The translations under genes were made by a program, and so were the position numbers. A DNA stretch of 64,000 nt from JAMOAD01 sp023621955 (GTDB lineage: Bacteria; Acidobacteriota; Aminicenantia; JAMOAD01): the NCBI GenBank assembly GCA_035403085.1, contig DAONEM010000004.1, positions 25,173-89,172 of the forward strand, read 5' to 3'. Under the pieces are notes generated by a model. It did not search any database and was not told where the DNA came from. It saw nothing but the letters and a program-made list of their open reading frames with translations. Of the stretch, positions 34,363-42,075 are shown piece after piece; position 1 is the stretch's first letter; the number at the start of each line of letters is the position of its first letter.

Positions 34363-34634
34363 CTTGAGAGTTTGACCTTCATTCCTTCGCAGACAGTGGT
34401 TTGACACGAGCGAACCCCTGGGACGCCGTCGATCTCGACGAGACACTCGAAGCAGACACCCATGAGGCAGAGAGGGGAACGGGGCTCCCCCTTTTCAGGG
34501 CTCTTCCGGAAAGAGGTGTACCCGGCTGCCAAGAGGGCCGAAGCGACACTCTCTCCCCGTTGAGCCTCGACTTTCCGATCGTTGACCCAGAGGGTTACAA
34601 GCTCACCCGCCGGGGGTTTCTGTTTCACTTCCAT
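34359..34634 (-). CDS. [2Fe-2S] ferredoxin-like subunit of the FAD dehydrogenase
   Basis: 91 residues from ATG 34634 (GGGAG upstream). CLMGVCFEC followed by a fourth Cys in RSCQTT is the CxxxxCxxC...C cluster of HcnA/D-hydroxyproline dehydrogenase gamma-like subunits. It passes electrons from the flavoprotein encoded immediately downstream. The intergenic 35-bp overlap zone and shared strand mean one transcript. Confidence 0.87.
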   Translation of the reverse strand: MEVKQKPPAGELVTLWVNDRKVEAQRGESVASALLAAGYTSFRKSPEKGEPRSPLCLMGVCFECLVEIDGVPGVRSCQTTVCEGMKVKLSR

Positions 34635-34754
34635 GGTTCGTTTCTCCCTAAGAGACAATGTAGCACAAACTCTCGGAGATTGGCAAGGAGGCGCCGGCCC
34701 TTCTTGATAGGAAAGAGAGTAAAGCCGGGAGAAACACGGAGAACCCTCTTGAGG

Positions 34755-35843
34755 TCACTTTCTCCGGGATGTGAGGGGGGAGAGCTCGTCGTAGAGTCTG
34801 AGCAGAGGCCTGTTCGTCTGGGTGTAGTGGTAGAGTTCGGCCCTCTCTCTCGCTTGACGGCCTAAAGAGAGCCTCTCCTGGGGGTTGTCGACGAGGTTCT
34901 CCAGGGCTTGGGCGAGCGGCAGCGGCTCTCCCGGGGGGACAAGAACGCCTGCCCCTTCCAGAATCTCAGGGATTCCTCCCGTTCTGGAGGCGATCGAGGG
35001 GATTGCATGGGCCAAGGCGTCCAGGAGGGAGGTACCGAGACCCTCCAGGAGGGAGGGTTGAAGGTAGATATCCAGAGAGGAGAGATACCTGTGGGGCTTC
35101 GGGAGGAAACCCATGAGGCGGAACCTCTCCGGAGAATCCAGAGTGGAAATGGCTTCGCTCAGCTTCTCCCTTAAAGGACCCTCTCCGGCGATGGAGAAGA
35201 AAAGTTCCTTGTGATGCTTCATCAGGAGGGAGGCCGCCTGGACCATGACGATATGGCCCTTGTGGTCGACGAGGCTGCCGACGGCACCGACGTGGATCGC
35301 TCCGCTGGGGATTTCCAACTCTCTGCGGGCCTCTTCAGGGGAAGGGAAGGGGAGGCCTTCGTCGGGGTCGATCCCCGAAGGGATCAGGACCAGCTTGCTC
35401 CTTTTCAGGCCCCCTTTGAGGAGTTCCCTCTCCACGGCCTGGGAGATGGCCACCACTCTCGAGAGAGAGCCGTACTTCAACCTGGCCGATAGGGGGGAGA
35501 CAGGGAAATCGACACGTCTCGTGGCAACGGTGGGGAGAGGGGAACCTCCGGTGGCCAGGAGAACGGGGGTGACGCTTCGGGAGTCGTGAACGTGAACGAT
35601 ATGGGGGGAACAACTTCGGAGGATCCTCTTCAGGAGAAGAACCGAGGGGAGGCTGAACTCCCTGCGCAGTCTCCACTGGAAGAGGGAGAACCCCTCTTCC
35701 CTTGCCTTCAGGGCCAAGGGAGAATCTTCGTAGGCGAGGAGAACCGTCTCCAGCCCCGCTTCTCTCTGGGCCCTCAGATGGAAGAGAACCTGCCGTTGCC
35801 CCCCTCTCCACTCACGGCCCGAATCAACGTGAAGAATCTTCAC
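34755..35843 (-). CDS. Glycosyltransferase family 4
   Basis: 362 residues, GTG start 35843 with GGAG 5 nt upstream, overlapping the previous GT2 gene by 20 bp. N-terminal ILHVDSGREWRGGQRQVLFHL, HIVHVHDSR; C-terminal VGAVGSLVDHKG, LQPSLLEGLGTSLLDALAHAIPSIASRTGGIPEIL is the E-x7-E donor-binding motif of GT4. Probably adds a sugar to a lipid-linked oligosaccharide at the cytoplasmic membrane. Last gene of the run starting at tolQ. Confidence 0.88.
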   Translation of the reverse strand: MKILHVDSGREWRGGQRQVLFHLRAQREAGLETVLLAYEDSPLALKAREEGFSLFQWRLRREFSLPSVLLLKRILRSCSPHIVHVHDSRSVTPVLLATGGSPLPTVATRRVDFPVSPLSARLKYGSLSRVVAISQAVERELLKGGLKRSKLVLIPSGIDPDEGLPFPSPEEARRELEIPSGAIHVGAVGSLVDHKGHIVMVQAASLLMKHHKELFFSIAGEGPLREKLSEAISTLDSPERFRLMGFLPKPHRYLSSLDIYLQPSLLEGLGTSLLDALAHAIPSIASRTGGIPEILEGAGVLVPPGEPLPLAQALENLVDNPQERLSLGRQARERAELYHYTQTNRPLLRLYDELSPLTSRRK

Positions 35844-36606
35844 CGTTCTCCAACTCCCAGAGGCGGACCTCGCGGATAAAGACGTAGTAAGAGGAGAGCG
35901 CGGCGATCAGAAGGCCTCTGAAACCGTCCAGAAAGCCTCTCTTCCAGAGGTAGTGGCGAAGGAAGCGTGTGGGCGGGTGGAGGAGAAGCCTGCGAAGGCT
36001 GAAGGATTTCCCTTCATCCCTCAGCCTGAGAGCTCCGAGGCCGCTGTAGAGGTTGATCTTGGCCAGATGGGCGGCGAGGTCTTGGTAGGGGTAGTGAAGA
36101 AGGTCGCCCCGAAGGGTTTCGGAGAGCTTTCCCCGAAAGGAGAAGCCCTCGTGAACGTGTTTCCCCGTGAAGGTCCCCGTGCCCTTCCGGAAGAGCCGGA
36201 CCTTTCTGTCGGGGTACCACCCTGAGTGGCGGATAGGACGTCCCCAATAGTGGGCCAGCCTGTTGATGCGGAAACCGTCCACTCCCTCCGGTCCGCCCTC
36301 TTGGGGGAAGGCTCTCTTGATCCCCTCGATCTCCTGTGAGAGGGTGGGGGAGAGGCGTTCATCGGCGTCGAGGACGAAGACCCAGGAGTGAAGAGCCTCC
36401 TGAAGGGCGTAATTCTTCTGGGTCGTGTAGTCGGTCCAGGGGTGTTCAAGAACTCTGGCCTTACCGTTTCGGGCGAGCTCTACCGTCTTGTCCGTGGAGC
36501 CGCTGTCAACGATCAAGATCTCATCGGCCACCGGGGCGAGGTTGGCGAGAAGCTCCGGAACGTTCTTCTCTTCGTTTCGGGTAATGACGCAGAAGGAGAT
36601 TCTCAC
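35824..36606 (-). CDS. Glycosyltransferase family 2 (WaaE/KdtX-like)
   Basis: 260 residues, GTG start at 36606 with GGGAGAG upstream. ISFCVITRNEEKNV, LIVDSGSTDKTVELA, FVLDADERLSP (DxD) and the QKNYAL segment are those of WaaE/KdtX-type inverting transferases, which usually add glucose to LPS core heptose. C-terminus has RRLLLHPPTRFLRHYLWKRGFLDGFRGLLIA, the conserved membrane-associated tail. It follows tolB by only 9 nt and is co-transcribed with the tol genes. Confidence 0.87.
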   Translation of the reverse strand: MRISFCVITRNEEKNVPELLANLAPVADEILIVDSGSTDKTVELARNGKARVLEHPWTDYTTQKNYALQEALHSWVFVLDADERLSPTLSQEIEGIKRAFPQEGGPEGVDGFRINRLAHYWGRPIRHSGWYPDRKVRLFRKGTGTFTGKHVHEGFSFRGKLSETLRGDLLHYPYQDLAAHLAKINLYSGLGALRLRDEGKSFSLRRLLLHPPTRFLRHYLWKRGFLDGFRGLLIAALSSYYVFIREVRLWELENGEDSSR

Positions 36607-36615
36607 TCCCTCTCC

Positions 36616-37899
36616 CTACTTCGACCAGTAAGGGGTCGTGTTTGTTCCCGATTGAGTCAGTTTCTTGAGGCGCCTGCCGTTGTAATCCATGATGTAGAGT
36701 TGAGCGGTGCCTTGGATGGTTGAGGAAAAAACGATATGGCGGCCGTCGGGGCTCCAGGAGGGGTTCTCGTTCCTCCCCCCCTCCGTCAACTTGCGGACGG
36801 TTTGGTCCCTGAGGTTGTAGAGGTAGATGTTGAACTGGTTCTCGATCCGGGAGACGAACATCAGGCTCTCCCCGTCGGGGCTCCAGGCGGGAGAGTCGTT
36901 GTAGTGACCCTCGAAGGAGATCTTCCGGATGTTGCTTCCATCCCTGTTCATGACGTAGAGCTGGGGCGAACCCCCTCTGTCGGAGATGAAGGCGATCTCC
37001 TGGCGGTTGGGTGAGAAGTCCGGAGAGGAATCGATGGAACCGTGAAAGGTGATCTGTTTGGACCCGTCGCCGCTGCCGTCGGCGGTGTAGATCTCGGCGT
37101 TGCCGCTACGGGAAGAGGTGTAGGTCAACTCTGAGCCGTCATGGCTCCACTTGGCTCCGTAGTTTGTCCCTCCCCGGGCCAAGAGCTTCGTCCTTCCCGT
37201 CGTGAGGTCCTGGATGTAGAGGTCCGGGCGGCCGGAGCGGTAAGAGGTATAGGAGATTCGGTTCTTGTCGGGAGAGATGGCGGGGATCATCTCGATGTAG
37301 GTGTTGTCTGTGAGACGAACCTGGTTGTACCCGTCGTAGTCCATCATGTAGACCTCTTTGTTCCCGTCCCTGTTGGAGATGAAGGAGATCTTAGAGGTGA
37401 AGATGGGCTTCTCGCCGAAGGCGGTCATCATGGCGTCCGCCGCCTTGTGGGAGATCGTTCGGGCGATGGAGGAACGCCCCGAGTATTTCTTGCCGAAGAT
37501 CATCTTCTCGGTTTTTACGTCGTAGACGCCCATCTCGTAGACGATTTCGCCGGCGGTTCCCTCCTTCACCTGGGTCGTCACGAGAACCTTCGCCCCGATG
37601 GACTCCCAGTCCTTGTAGAAGATCTGGTTGGGGTCGAGAGGGCGGATAAAACTGTAAAACCCGTCGGGAACCTCGCTGAAGACGAGGGAGAACGCAAGGT
37701 CCTCCTTCAGGACGGCGAAGATGTAGTTTCCCATTTTGACCACCTCAGGGTTCGATGATGTGAAGATCGGCTTTGGTAGCGCGACGCTGATCATGGGGAC
37801 CCCTTTTTGAACCGTGATTCCCACCTCTTTCTGCGCGCGTAGGGGAAGAGTCGCAAGGAGAAGGAAGAGGGAGATGAGGAGTAGGGGAAACTTTTTCAT
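36616..37899 (-). CDS. tolB: TolB, periplasmic beta-propeller of the Tol-Pal system
   Basis: 427 residues with signal peptide (LLATLPLRAQ). N-terminal alpha/beta domain, then repeated WD40/PD40-like blades such as SPDKNRISYTSYRSGRPDLYIQDL, HDGSELTYTSSRSG and SPDGRHIVFSSTIQG. TolB contacts Pal and TolA to keep the outer membrane attached during division. It follows the TolA-like gene by 12 bp. A pal gene is not present next to it, which is unusual. Confidence 0.93.
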   Translation of the reverse strand: MKKFPLLLISLFLLLATLPLRAQKEVGITVQKGVPMISVALPKPIFTSSNPEVVKMGNYIFAVLKEDLAFSLVFSEVPDGFYSFIRPLDPNQIFYKDWESIGAKVLVTTQVKEGTAGEIVYEMGVYDVKTEKMIFGKKYSGRSSIARTISHKAADAMMTAFGEKPIFTSKISFISNRDGNKEVYMMDYDGYNQVRLTDNTYIEMIPAISPDKNRISYTSYRSGRPDLYIQDLTTGRTKLLARGGTNYGAKWSHDGSELTYTSSRSGNAEIYTADGSGDGSKQITFHGSIDSSPDFSPNRQEIAFISDRGGSPQLYVMNRDGSNIRKISFEGHYNDSPAWSPDGESLMFVSRIENQFNIYLYNLRDQTVRKLTEGGRNENPSWSPDGRHIVFSSTIQGTAQLYIMDYNGRRLKKLTQSGTNTTPYWSK

Positions 37900-37911
37900 G
37901 GTGACCTCGCT

Positions 37912-38829
37912 TTAAGGTTTCTCCTCCCCTCCGTAGATGAACTGGGTGAACACGGAGAGGTAGGGGTCGGGAAAAGATGTGGGAAGGGGAGGAAAGGGGC
38001 TGGAATAGCGGACGGCGCGTTGGGCGGAGATGTCGATGCTCTCGGTTCCGGAGCTTTTCTCGATCTCCAGGTCTCGAACCATGCCGTTGCGTTGAATCTT
38101 GAAACGAACCACGACGACCGCCTGACCGTTCTTTCTGTCACCTCCGCCGGTGAGCCAGTTGGCGGTGAGCCTGCCCCGGATGATCTCGATGTAGTAGGCG
38201 TAGGGGAAGTTACCCAGCAGGGGCGGACCGTCGCCGACTCCGTTCCCCGTGCCTGTTCCCATGCCGCTTCCTCTTCCCCCTCCACTGCCTCCACCGATTC
38301 CGAAGCCCACACCCGCAGAGGGGTTCCCTCCGGGGAGGTTCGCTTCGCCTTGGATATACTTATCGTAGACCTCCTCCAAGGCGCTCTTCGTTACGGTCGG
38401 TCTCTTCTGTTTCTCCGCCGGCCTTCGGATCGTTTCCTGCTTTGCCGGCTCCACGGGCTTGTTCCTCTCCTTGGGGGCCTTGGCAACAGGCTTGGAGTAG
38501 GTCATCTCAGGTTTTGTGGTCGGTTGGTCCTGTCGGGTTCTGGGCGCGGCCAAGTCCCGCATGGAACGGCTCTGTGGAGGCGGGGGAACAACTTTTCCGG
38601 GCGAGGCTTTCCCCGCGGGCTTGGGGGAGACGGGGGTCGGTGAGAGGGAGCGTCCGGATCCTCCCCCTCCTCCGGAGAAGTTCATCAGATCAACGTAATA
38701 AGTTGTCGACTTCTTGGAAAAATGCCCCTGAAAGGGTTTTCCGATGATGACTCCGAAGACGAGGGTGTGGAGGAAGAGGGAAAAGCCGATCCCGACCTTG
38801 AAAAGCTGTTCTTGATGCCTTTCGGTCAT
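37912..38829 (-). CDS. TolA/TonB-like periplasm-spanning protein
   Basis: 305 residues. One N-terminal transmembrane helix (FKVGIGFSLFLHTLVFGVII) with short cytosolic start, a Pro/Lys/Gly-rich linker (PKPAGKASPGK, KPVEPAKQE; GGGSGGGRGSGMGTGTGNG) and a C-terminal domain with VVRFKIQRNGMVRDLEI and SIDISAQRAVRYSSPFPPLP, the TonB/TolA-C fold. It would couple the TolQ-TolR motor to outer-membrane partners. Position between tolR (4-bp overlap) and tolB fits TolA. Confidence 0.85.
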   Translation of the reverse strand: MTERHQEQLFKVGIGFSLFLHTLVFGVIIGKPFQGHFSKKSTTYYVDLMNFSGGGGGSGRSLSPTPVSPKPAGKASPGKVVPPPPQSRSMRDLAAPRTRQDQPTTKPEMTYSKPVAKAPKERNKPVEPAKQETIRRPAEKQKRPTVTKSALEEVYDKYIQGEANLPGGNPSAGVGFGIGGGSGGGRGSGMGTGTGNGVGDGPPLLGNFPYAYYIEIIRGRLTANWLTGGGDRKNGQAVVVVRFKIQRNGMVRDLEIEKSSGTESIDISAQRAVRYSSPFPPLPTSFPDPYLSVFTQFIYGGEEKP

Positions 38830-39254
38830 GGTTTCTTCGTCTTCTTCGGGGCGACGATGACTCCTACTTTTTCAATACCCGCACCCTTGATGGTGTCCAA
38901 AACTTGGACGACATAACCGTAGGGAACGGAAGAATCCGCCTCTAAATAGACGACTTTTTGATCCCGCCCGGCGAAGAGGTTCTTCAGAGAATCCTGCAAA
39001 AGGTTGATGTTCGTGTTGACTTTGTTGACGTAGACGTAACGGTCCGGCGTTATGGAGACGACCACGTCGTCGATCTTCTTGATCTCTTGGGCTTTGGCTA
39101 CGGGCAGGTTCACCTTCATGCCGGACTTCATCATCGGGGCGGTTACCATGAAGATGATCAGGAGAACCAGCATGACATCGACCAGAGGGGTGACGTTGAT
39201 CTCCGATAGGGAACCGTTGATCTTCTTCTCCGCGAAGGAGCGCCTGGCGGCCAT
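38826..39254 (-). CDS. tolR: TolR/ExbD-type proton-channel subunit
   Basis: 142 residues. N-terminal SEINVTPLVDVMLVLLIIFMV carries the membrane Asp that takes protons (D in VDVML), followed by a periplasmic domain VNLPVAK, DDVVVSITPD, YLEADSSVPYGYVVQVLDTIKGAGIEKVGV. This is the TolR/ExbD/MotB-like stator partner. It starts 3 nt after the tolQ stop, with no evident Shine-Dalgarno, so translation is likely coupled. Confidence 0.92.
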   Translation of the reverse strand: MAARRSFAEKKINGSLSEINVTPLVDVMLVLLIIFMVTAPMMKSGMKVNLPVAKAQEIKKIDDVVVSITPDRYVYVNKVNTNINLLQDSLKNLFAGRDQKVVYLEADSSVPYGYVVQVLDTIKGAGIEKVGVIVAPKKTKKP

Positions 39255-39257
39255 TGG

Positions 39258-39965
39258 TTAGAACTTAAGCCTCTGGAAGAGGCTCATGACTTCGAGGAGG
39301 AAGTTCTCGCCTAGAGTCGTGAACTGTCGGATTCGGTGAAGAAGGAAGTTGTAGGCGATGACCGCGGGAATGGCCGCAAGAAGCCCGGCGGCGGTGTTGA
39401 TCAACGCTTCGGAGATCCCCGGTGCGACCGTGGCCAAGTCAGCGGAACCCTGGAGTCCGATCTCCCGGAAGGCGTCCATGATCCCCCAGACCGTGCCGAA
39501 GAGACCGATGAAGGGGGTGACCGTGGCGGTGGTGGCCAAGAAGGTGATTCTCCTTTCAAGGCTCTCCACCCCATCGTTGAGGCGGTGTGTGACCAGCCGC
39601 TCGATGATGTCGAGGTTGATTCTCTTCTCCTCTTGATTTCCCTGGGCGCGGACCTGGGACGCCGCTTCCTGGTAGGCGCTTATGAAGGCGTCGCCGAGAA
39701 TGGTGTCGGAAGATTTCTGAGAGGCCAGGTAGATCTCCTGAAGGTTCTTCGCCTTGGAGAAGCTCTTGAAAAAGCGTCGGGAGGCCTGGAGTTCACCGGT
39801 GATCACCTTCCATTTGAAGAAAACCACCGCCCAAGAGGCGACGGAGAAGAAGAGGAGAAGCAGAAGAACCAGCTTGCCGACGAAACCGATTTGAAGGAAG
39901 AAATCGACGAGGTTCAACGTCGTCTTCGCCGATCCTCCGAGAGTCTGAGCATCAGGTATATACAT
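39258..39965 (-). CDS. tolQ: TolQ/ExbB-type motor subunit
   Basis: 235 residues. Three transmembrane helices with VASWAVVFFKWKVI and, in the C-terminal half, LATTATVTPFIGLFGTVWGIMDAFREIG and ISEALINTAAGLLAAIPAVIAYNFLLHRI, the TolQ/ExbB signatures. With TolR it uses the proton motive force to drive TolA-like protein. The predicted transcription start falls on the ATG itself and no Shine-Dalgarno lies upstream, so it may be leaderless. Confidence 0.93.
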   Translation of the reverse strand: MYIPDAQTLGGSAKTTLNLVDFFLQIGFVGKLVLLLLLFFSVASWAVVFFKWKVITGELQASRRFFKSFSKAKNLQEIYLASQKSSDTILGDAFISAYQEAASQVRAQGNQEEKRINLDIIERLVTHRLNDGVESLERRITFLATTATVTPFIGLFGTVWGIMDAFREIGLQGSADLATVAPGISEALINTAAGLLAAIPAVIAYNFLLHRIRQFTTLGENFLLEVMSLFQRLKF

Positions 39966-39971
39966 TTGTCC

Positions 39972-40000
39972 GTTTTAGCAGAGAAGCCCCATTTTGTCAA
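39972..40000 (-). promoter_or_regulatory. Promoter of the tolQRAB operon
   Basis: On the minus strand TTGACA (39995-40000), exact 17-nt spacer, TAAAAC (39972-39977). The +1 counted 7 nt beyond the -10 is base 39965, the A of the tolQ ATG. Confidence 0.75.
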
Positions 40001-40050
40001 GCCTGGCGCCCTCTTCACATCCCCTTGTAGCCTTTTACCACCGATCCGGG

Positions 40051-40056
40051 TATAAT
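40051..40056 (+). promoter_or_regulatory. -10 element of the DMT transporter gene
   Basis: Perfect TATAAT; predicted start about 40063 leaves an 11-nt leader. The -35 region is weak. Divergent to the tolQ promoter. Confidence 0.5.
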
Positions 40057-40073
40057 CCGGAGGTTGGCCTGAC

Positions 40074-40979
40074 ATGAAAGAACTCTCCCTTTCCCATCTG
40101 GGCGCCCTTGTGCTCTCCCTTCTTCTCTGGGGAACGACCTTCCCCGCTCTGAAAGGGATCCTCTCCATGCCGGGCAACCCTCCTCTGGCGCTCTTCTTCT
40201 ACCGGTACTTTGACTCTACGGTAATTCTTGTCATCGTGGTCCTTATCATGAAGAGGGGCCGATCTCTTAGATGTCCCTTCCGTTATTACTTACTCGGAAT
40301 CCTGAACTTCTTTGCCATGGCCTTTCAAATGGAGGGTCTCGTCTTAACGACGGCGACGAAGGGAGCCGTCCTCAGCCAGATGGTGATGGTGGTGGTTCCT
40401 TTTCTCTCCTTTCTCCTGTTGGGCGAGAACTTCTCTCTCAGAAAACTTCTGGCGGTTTTCGGAGCCCTCTCCGGGGCGGTCATGATCTCCACGAACCTGG
40501 ACTTTTCGGGGTTGTTGGTCCGCAACTCCTTCCAAGGGGATCTGCTCGTGAGCGCCTCGGTGCTCTTCTGGTCCCTCTACATCGTCCTGACCCGGAAATG
40601 GGCGTCCCATGCCGACCCCATCTCCCTTCTCTGGGCATCCCAGATTCCCACCGTCCTGCTCGCGTTCCCCGCTTGCCTCTTGACCGGGCAGGTTCACTTG
40701 ACCCGGCAGGGGCATGGCGCGGCTCTCTTTCTGGGGCTGATCTGTAGCTTGGTTACCACCGTACTCTACAACTACTCGTTGCGTCGGATCGATGCCACAA
40801 CCTCGACGATCCTCGGCCCCATTGAACTGATCACGGCTCTGCTCATCTCGCTGTTCGTCTTGGGGGAGGGGTTTACCCTTGTGGAGACCGCCGGTTCGAT
40901 GATCGCGCTGTGTGCCGCCCTTTTCGCCGTGGTTCCAAGTCCGGCGCGCTTTCTTCCCCGTCCCCGGAAGTTCTGGTAG
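40074..40979 (+). CDS. EamA/DMT-family permease
   Basis: 301 residues with about ten hydrophobic helices arranged as two EamA repeats. LLLWGTTFPALKGIL at the start and VLFWSLYIVLTRKWAS at the second repeat are typical, as is VLGPIELITALLISLFVLGEGF near the end. EamA proteins export or import small metabolites such as amino acids or nucleosides; the substrate is not predictable. It is followed by the MBL-fold gene on the same strand with 43 bp between stop and GTG. Confidence 0.88.
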   Translation: MKELSLSHLGALVLSLLLWGTTFPALKGILSMPGNPPLALFFYRYFDSTVILVIVVLIMKRGRSLRCPFRYYLLGILNFFAMAFQMEGLVLTTATKGAVLSQMVMVVVPFLSFLLLGENFSLRKLLAVFGALSGAVMISTNLDFSGLLVRNSFQGDLLVSASVLFWSLYIVLTRKWASHADPISLLWASQIPTVLLAFPACLLTGQVHLTRQGHGAALFLGLICSLVTTVLYNYSLRRIDATTSTILGPIELITALLISLFVLGEGFTLVETAGSMIALCAALFAVVPSPARFLPRPRKFW

Positions 40980-41022
40980 AATAGGAGTCGGGCCAAGGCC
41001 CAAGGCTGGAGAGGAGGAGAGA

Positions 41023-41892
41023 GTGGAGGGGACTATCGATCGGGACATACTCTACTTTACCGATGACTCTTTCTCGTTTTACCTGATCCTGGGGGAGCCC
41101 ACTCTCCTTGTCGATTCCGGGCTCCTCTCGAGAGTCGACACTCTCGATGGTTTCCTCCGAAGGGCCCTCGGCTCTCCCTCCCGGGTGGACCTTCTCCTCC
41201 TGACCCACTCCCACTACGACCACTGCGGGGGAATCCCCTACCTGCTCTCCCAGAATCCCGACATGAAGGTCATCTCCTCCCGCAGAACCGCTGAGATCTT
41301 CTCCAAACCCAAGGCACAGGAGTTCATATCCAGGCTGAGCCACGACGGCTCCGAAGCGATCTCCCCCTGGGGAGACTATTCGAAGCTCACGGTCCACAGG
41401 GCGGTTGGAGAAGGGGAGAGTGTGCAGACCTCTCAAGGCCCTCTCCGGATTCTGGAGACCCCCGGCCACACACGCTGTTCCATCTCCTTCTACTTGGAAG
41501 AGAGGGGAATCCTCTTCTGCGGTGATTCCGCTGGTCTTGTCGACCGAAGGGGACGGGAGAAGCCCCTCTTCTTCTCGTCACTTCAGGAGTACGTCTCCTC
41601 TCTGGCCAAACTCCGCTCCCTGGAGATCGAATCCCTGGGCCTCCCTCACAACCTCTTCTTCGGCGGAGGGAGCGTCTCCCGTTACCTTGATGGGGCCCGG
41701 GAGGCGGCATGCAGGGTCGGCGAGAACCTTTTTCAGAGAATCCGTCAGGGGTGGAGCGACGAGAGAATCCTTGAGGAGTATCTCGGCAGGGAGTACCCCT
41801 ACGAGTCGGCCATCGATCAGGCCGAATCGACCTGGAAGATGAACCTGCTCTCCTTGGTCGCGGTGGCAAGAAAAGAGCTTCCCTCCCAGTGA
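41023..41892 (+). CDS. Metallo-beta-lactamase-fold hydrolase
   Basis: 289 residues. The GTG at 41023 is chosen as start because GAGGAGGAG lies 5-7 nt upstream; a longer frame from ATG 40912 would overlap the transporter gene and adds a non-conserved, proline-rich start. Metal site THSHYDHCGG (HxHxDH), ETPGHTRCSISFY and FCGDSAG supply the dinuclear ligands of glyoxalase-II/quinolone-type MBL hydrolases. The C-terminus lacks a recognisable extra domain. Substrate unknown; a thioester or lactone is common in this group. Confidence 0.85.
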   Translation: MEGTIDRDILYFTDDSFSFYLILGEPTLLVDSGLLSRVDTLDGFLRRALGSPSRVDLLLLTHSHYDHCGGIPYLLSQNPDMKVISSRRTAEIFSKPKAQEFISRLSHDGSEAISPWGDYSKLTVHRAVGEGESVQTSQGPLRILETPGHTRCSISFYLEERGILFCGDSAGLVDRRGREKPLFFSSLQEYVSSLAKLRSLEIESLGLPHNLFFGGGSVSRYLDGAREAACRVGENLFQRIRQGWSDERILEEYLGREYPYESAIDQAESTWKMNLLSLVAVARKELPSQ

Positions 41893-42020
41893 AGGATCTT
41901 TTTCGCTTGCCCCGTCAAAAGGTTGGTCCGGAAACGAGGCGAGAGAGTGTTCCGGAGAGCGTTTTCGCATTGTCTTCTCGGTAAGAGGCGGCGGAATCTC
42001 CCAAAAAATGAGAAAACACT

Positions 42021-42048
42021 TTGACATTCTTGGTAAAAAGCCTATATC
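42021..42048 (+). promoter_or_regulatory. Promoter of dnaG-rpoD
   Basis: TTGACA (42021-42026), 16-nt spacer, TATATC (42043-42048). Start near 42055, giving a leader of about 21 nt in which no clear Shine-Dalgarno precedes the dnaG ATG. Confidence 0.65.
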
Positions 42049-42075
42049 CATTCTTGCGGGACTAATGAAACTTTG

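Noticed and set aside
40912..41022. Upstream extension of the MBL-fold gene from ATG 40912
   Set aside because: It overlaps the DMT transporter, is proline-rich and not conserved-looking; the GTG at 41023 has a strong GAGGAGGAG ribosome site.
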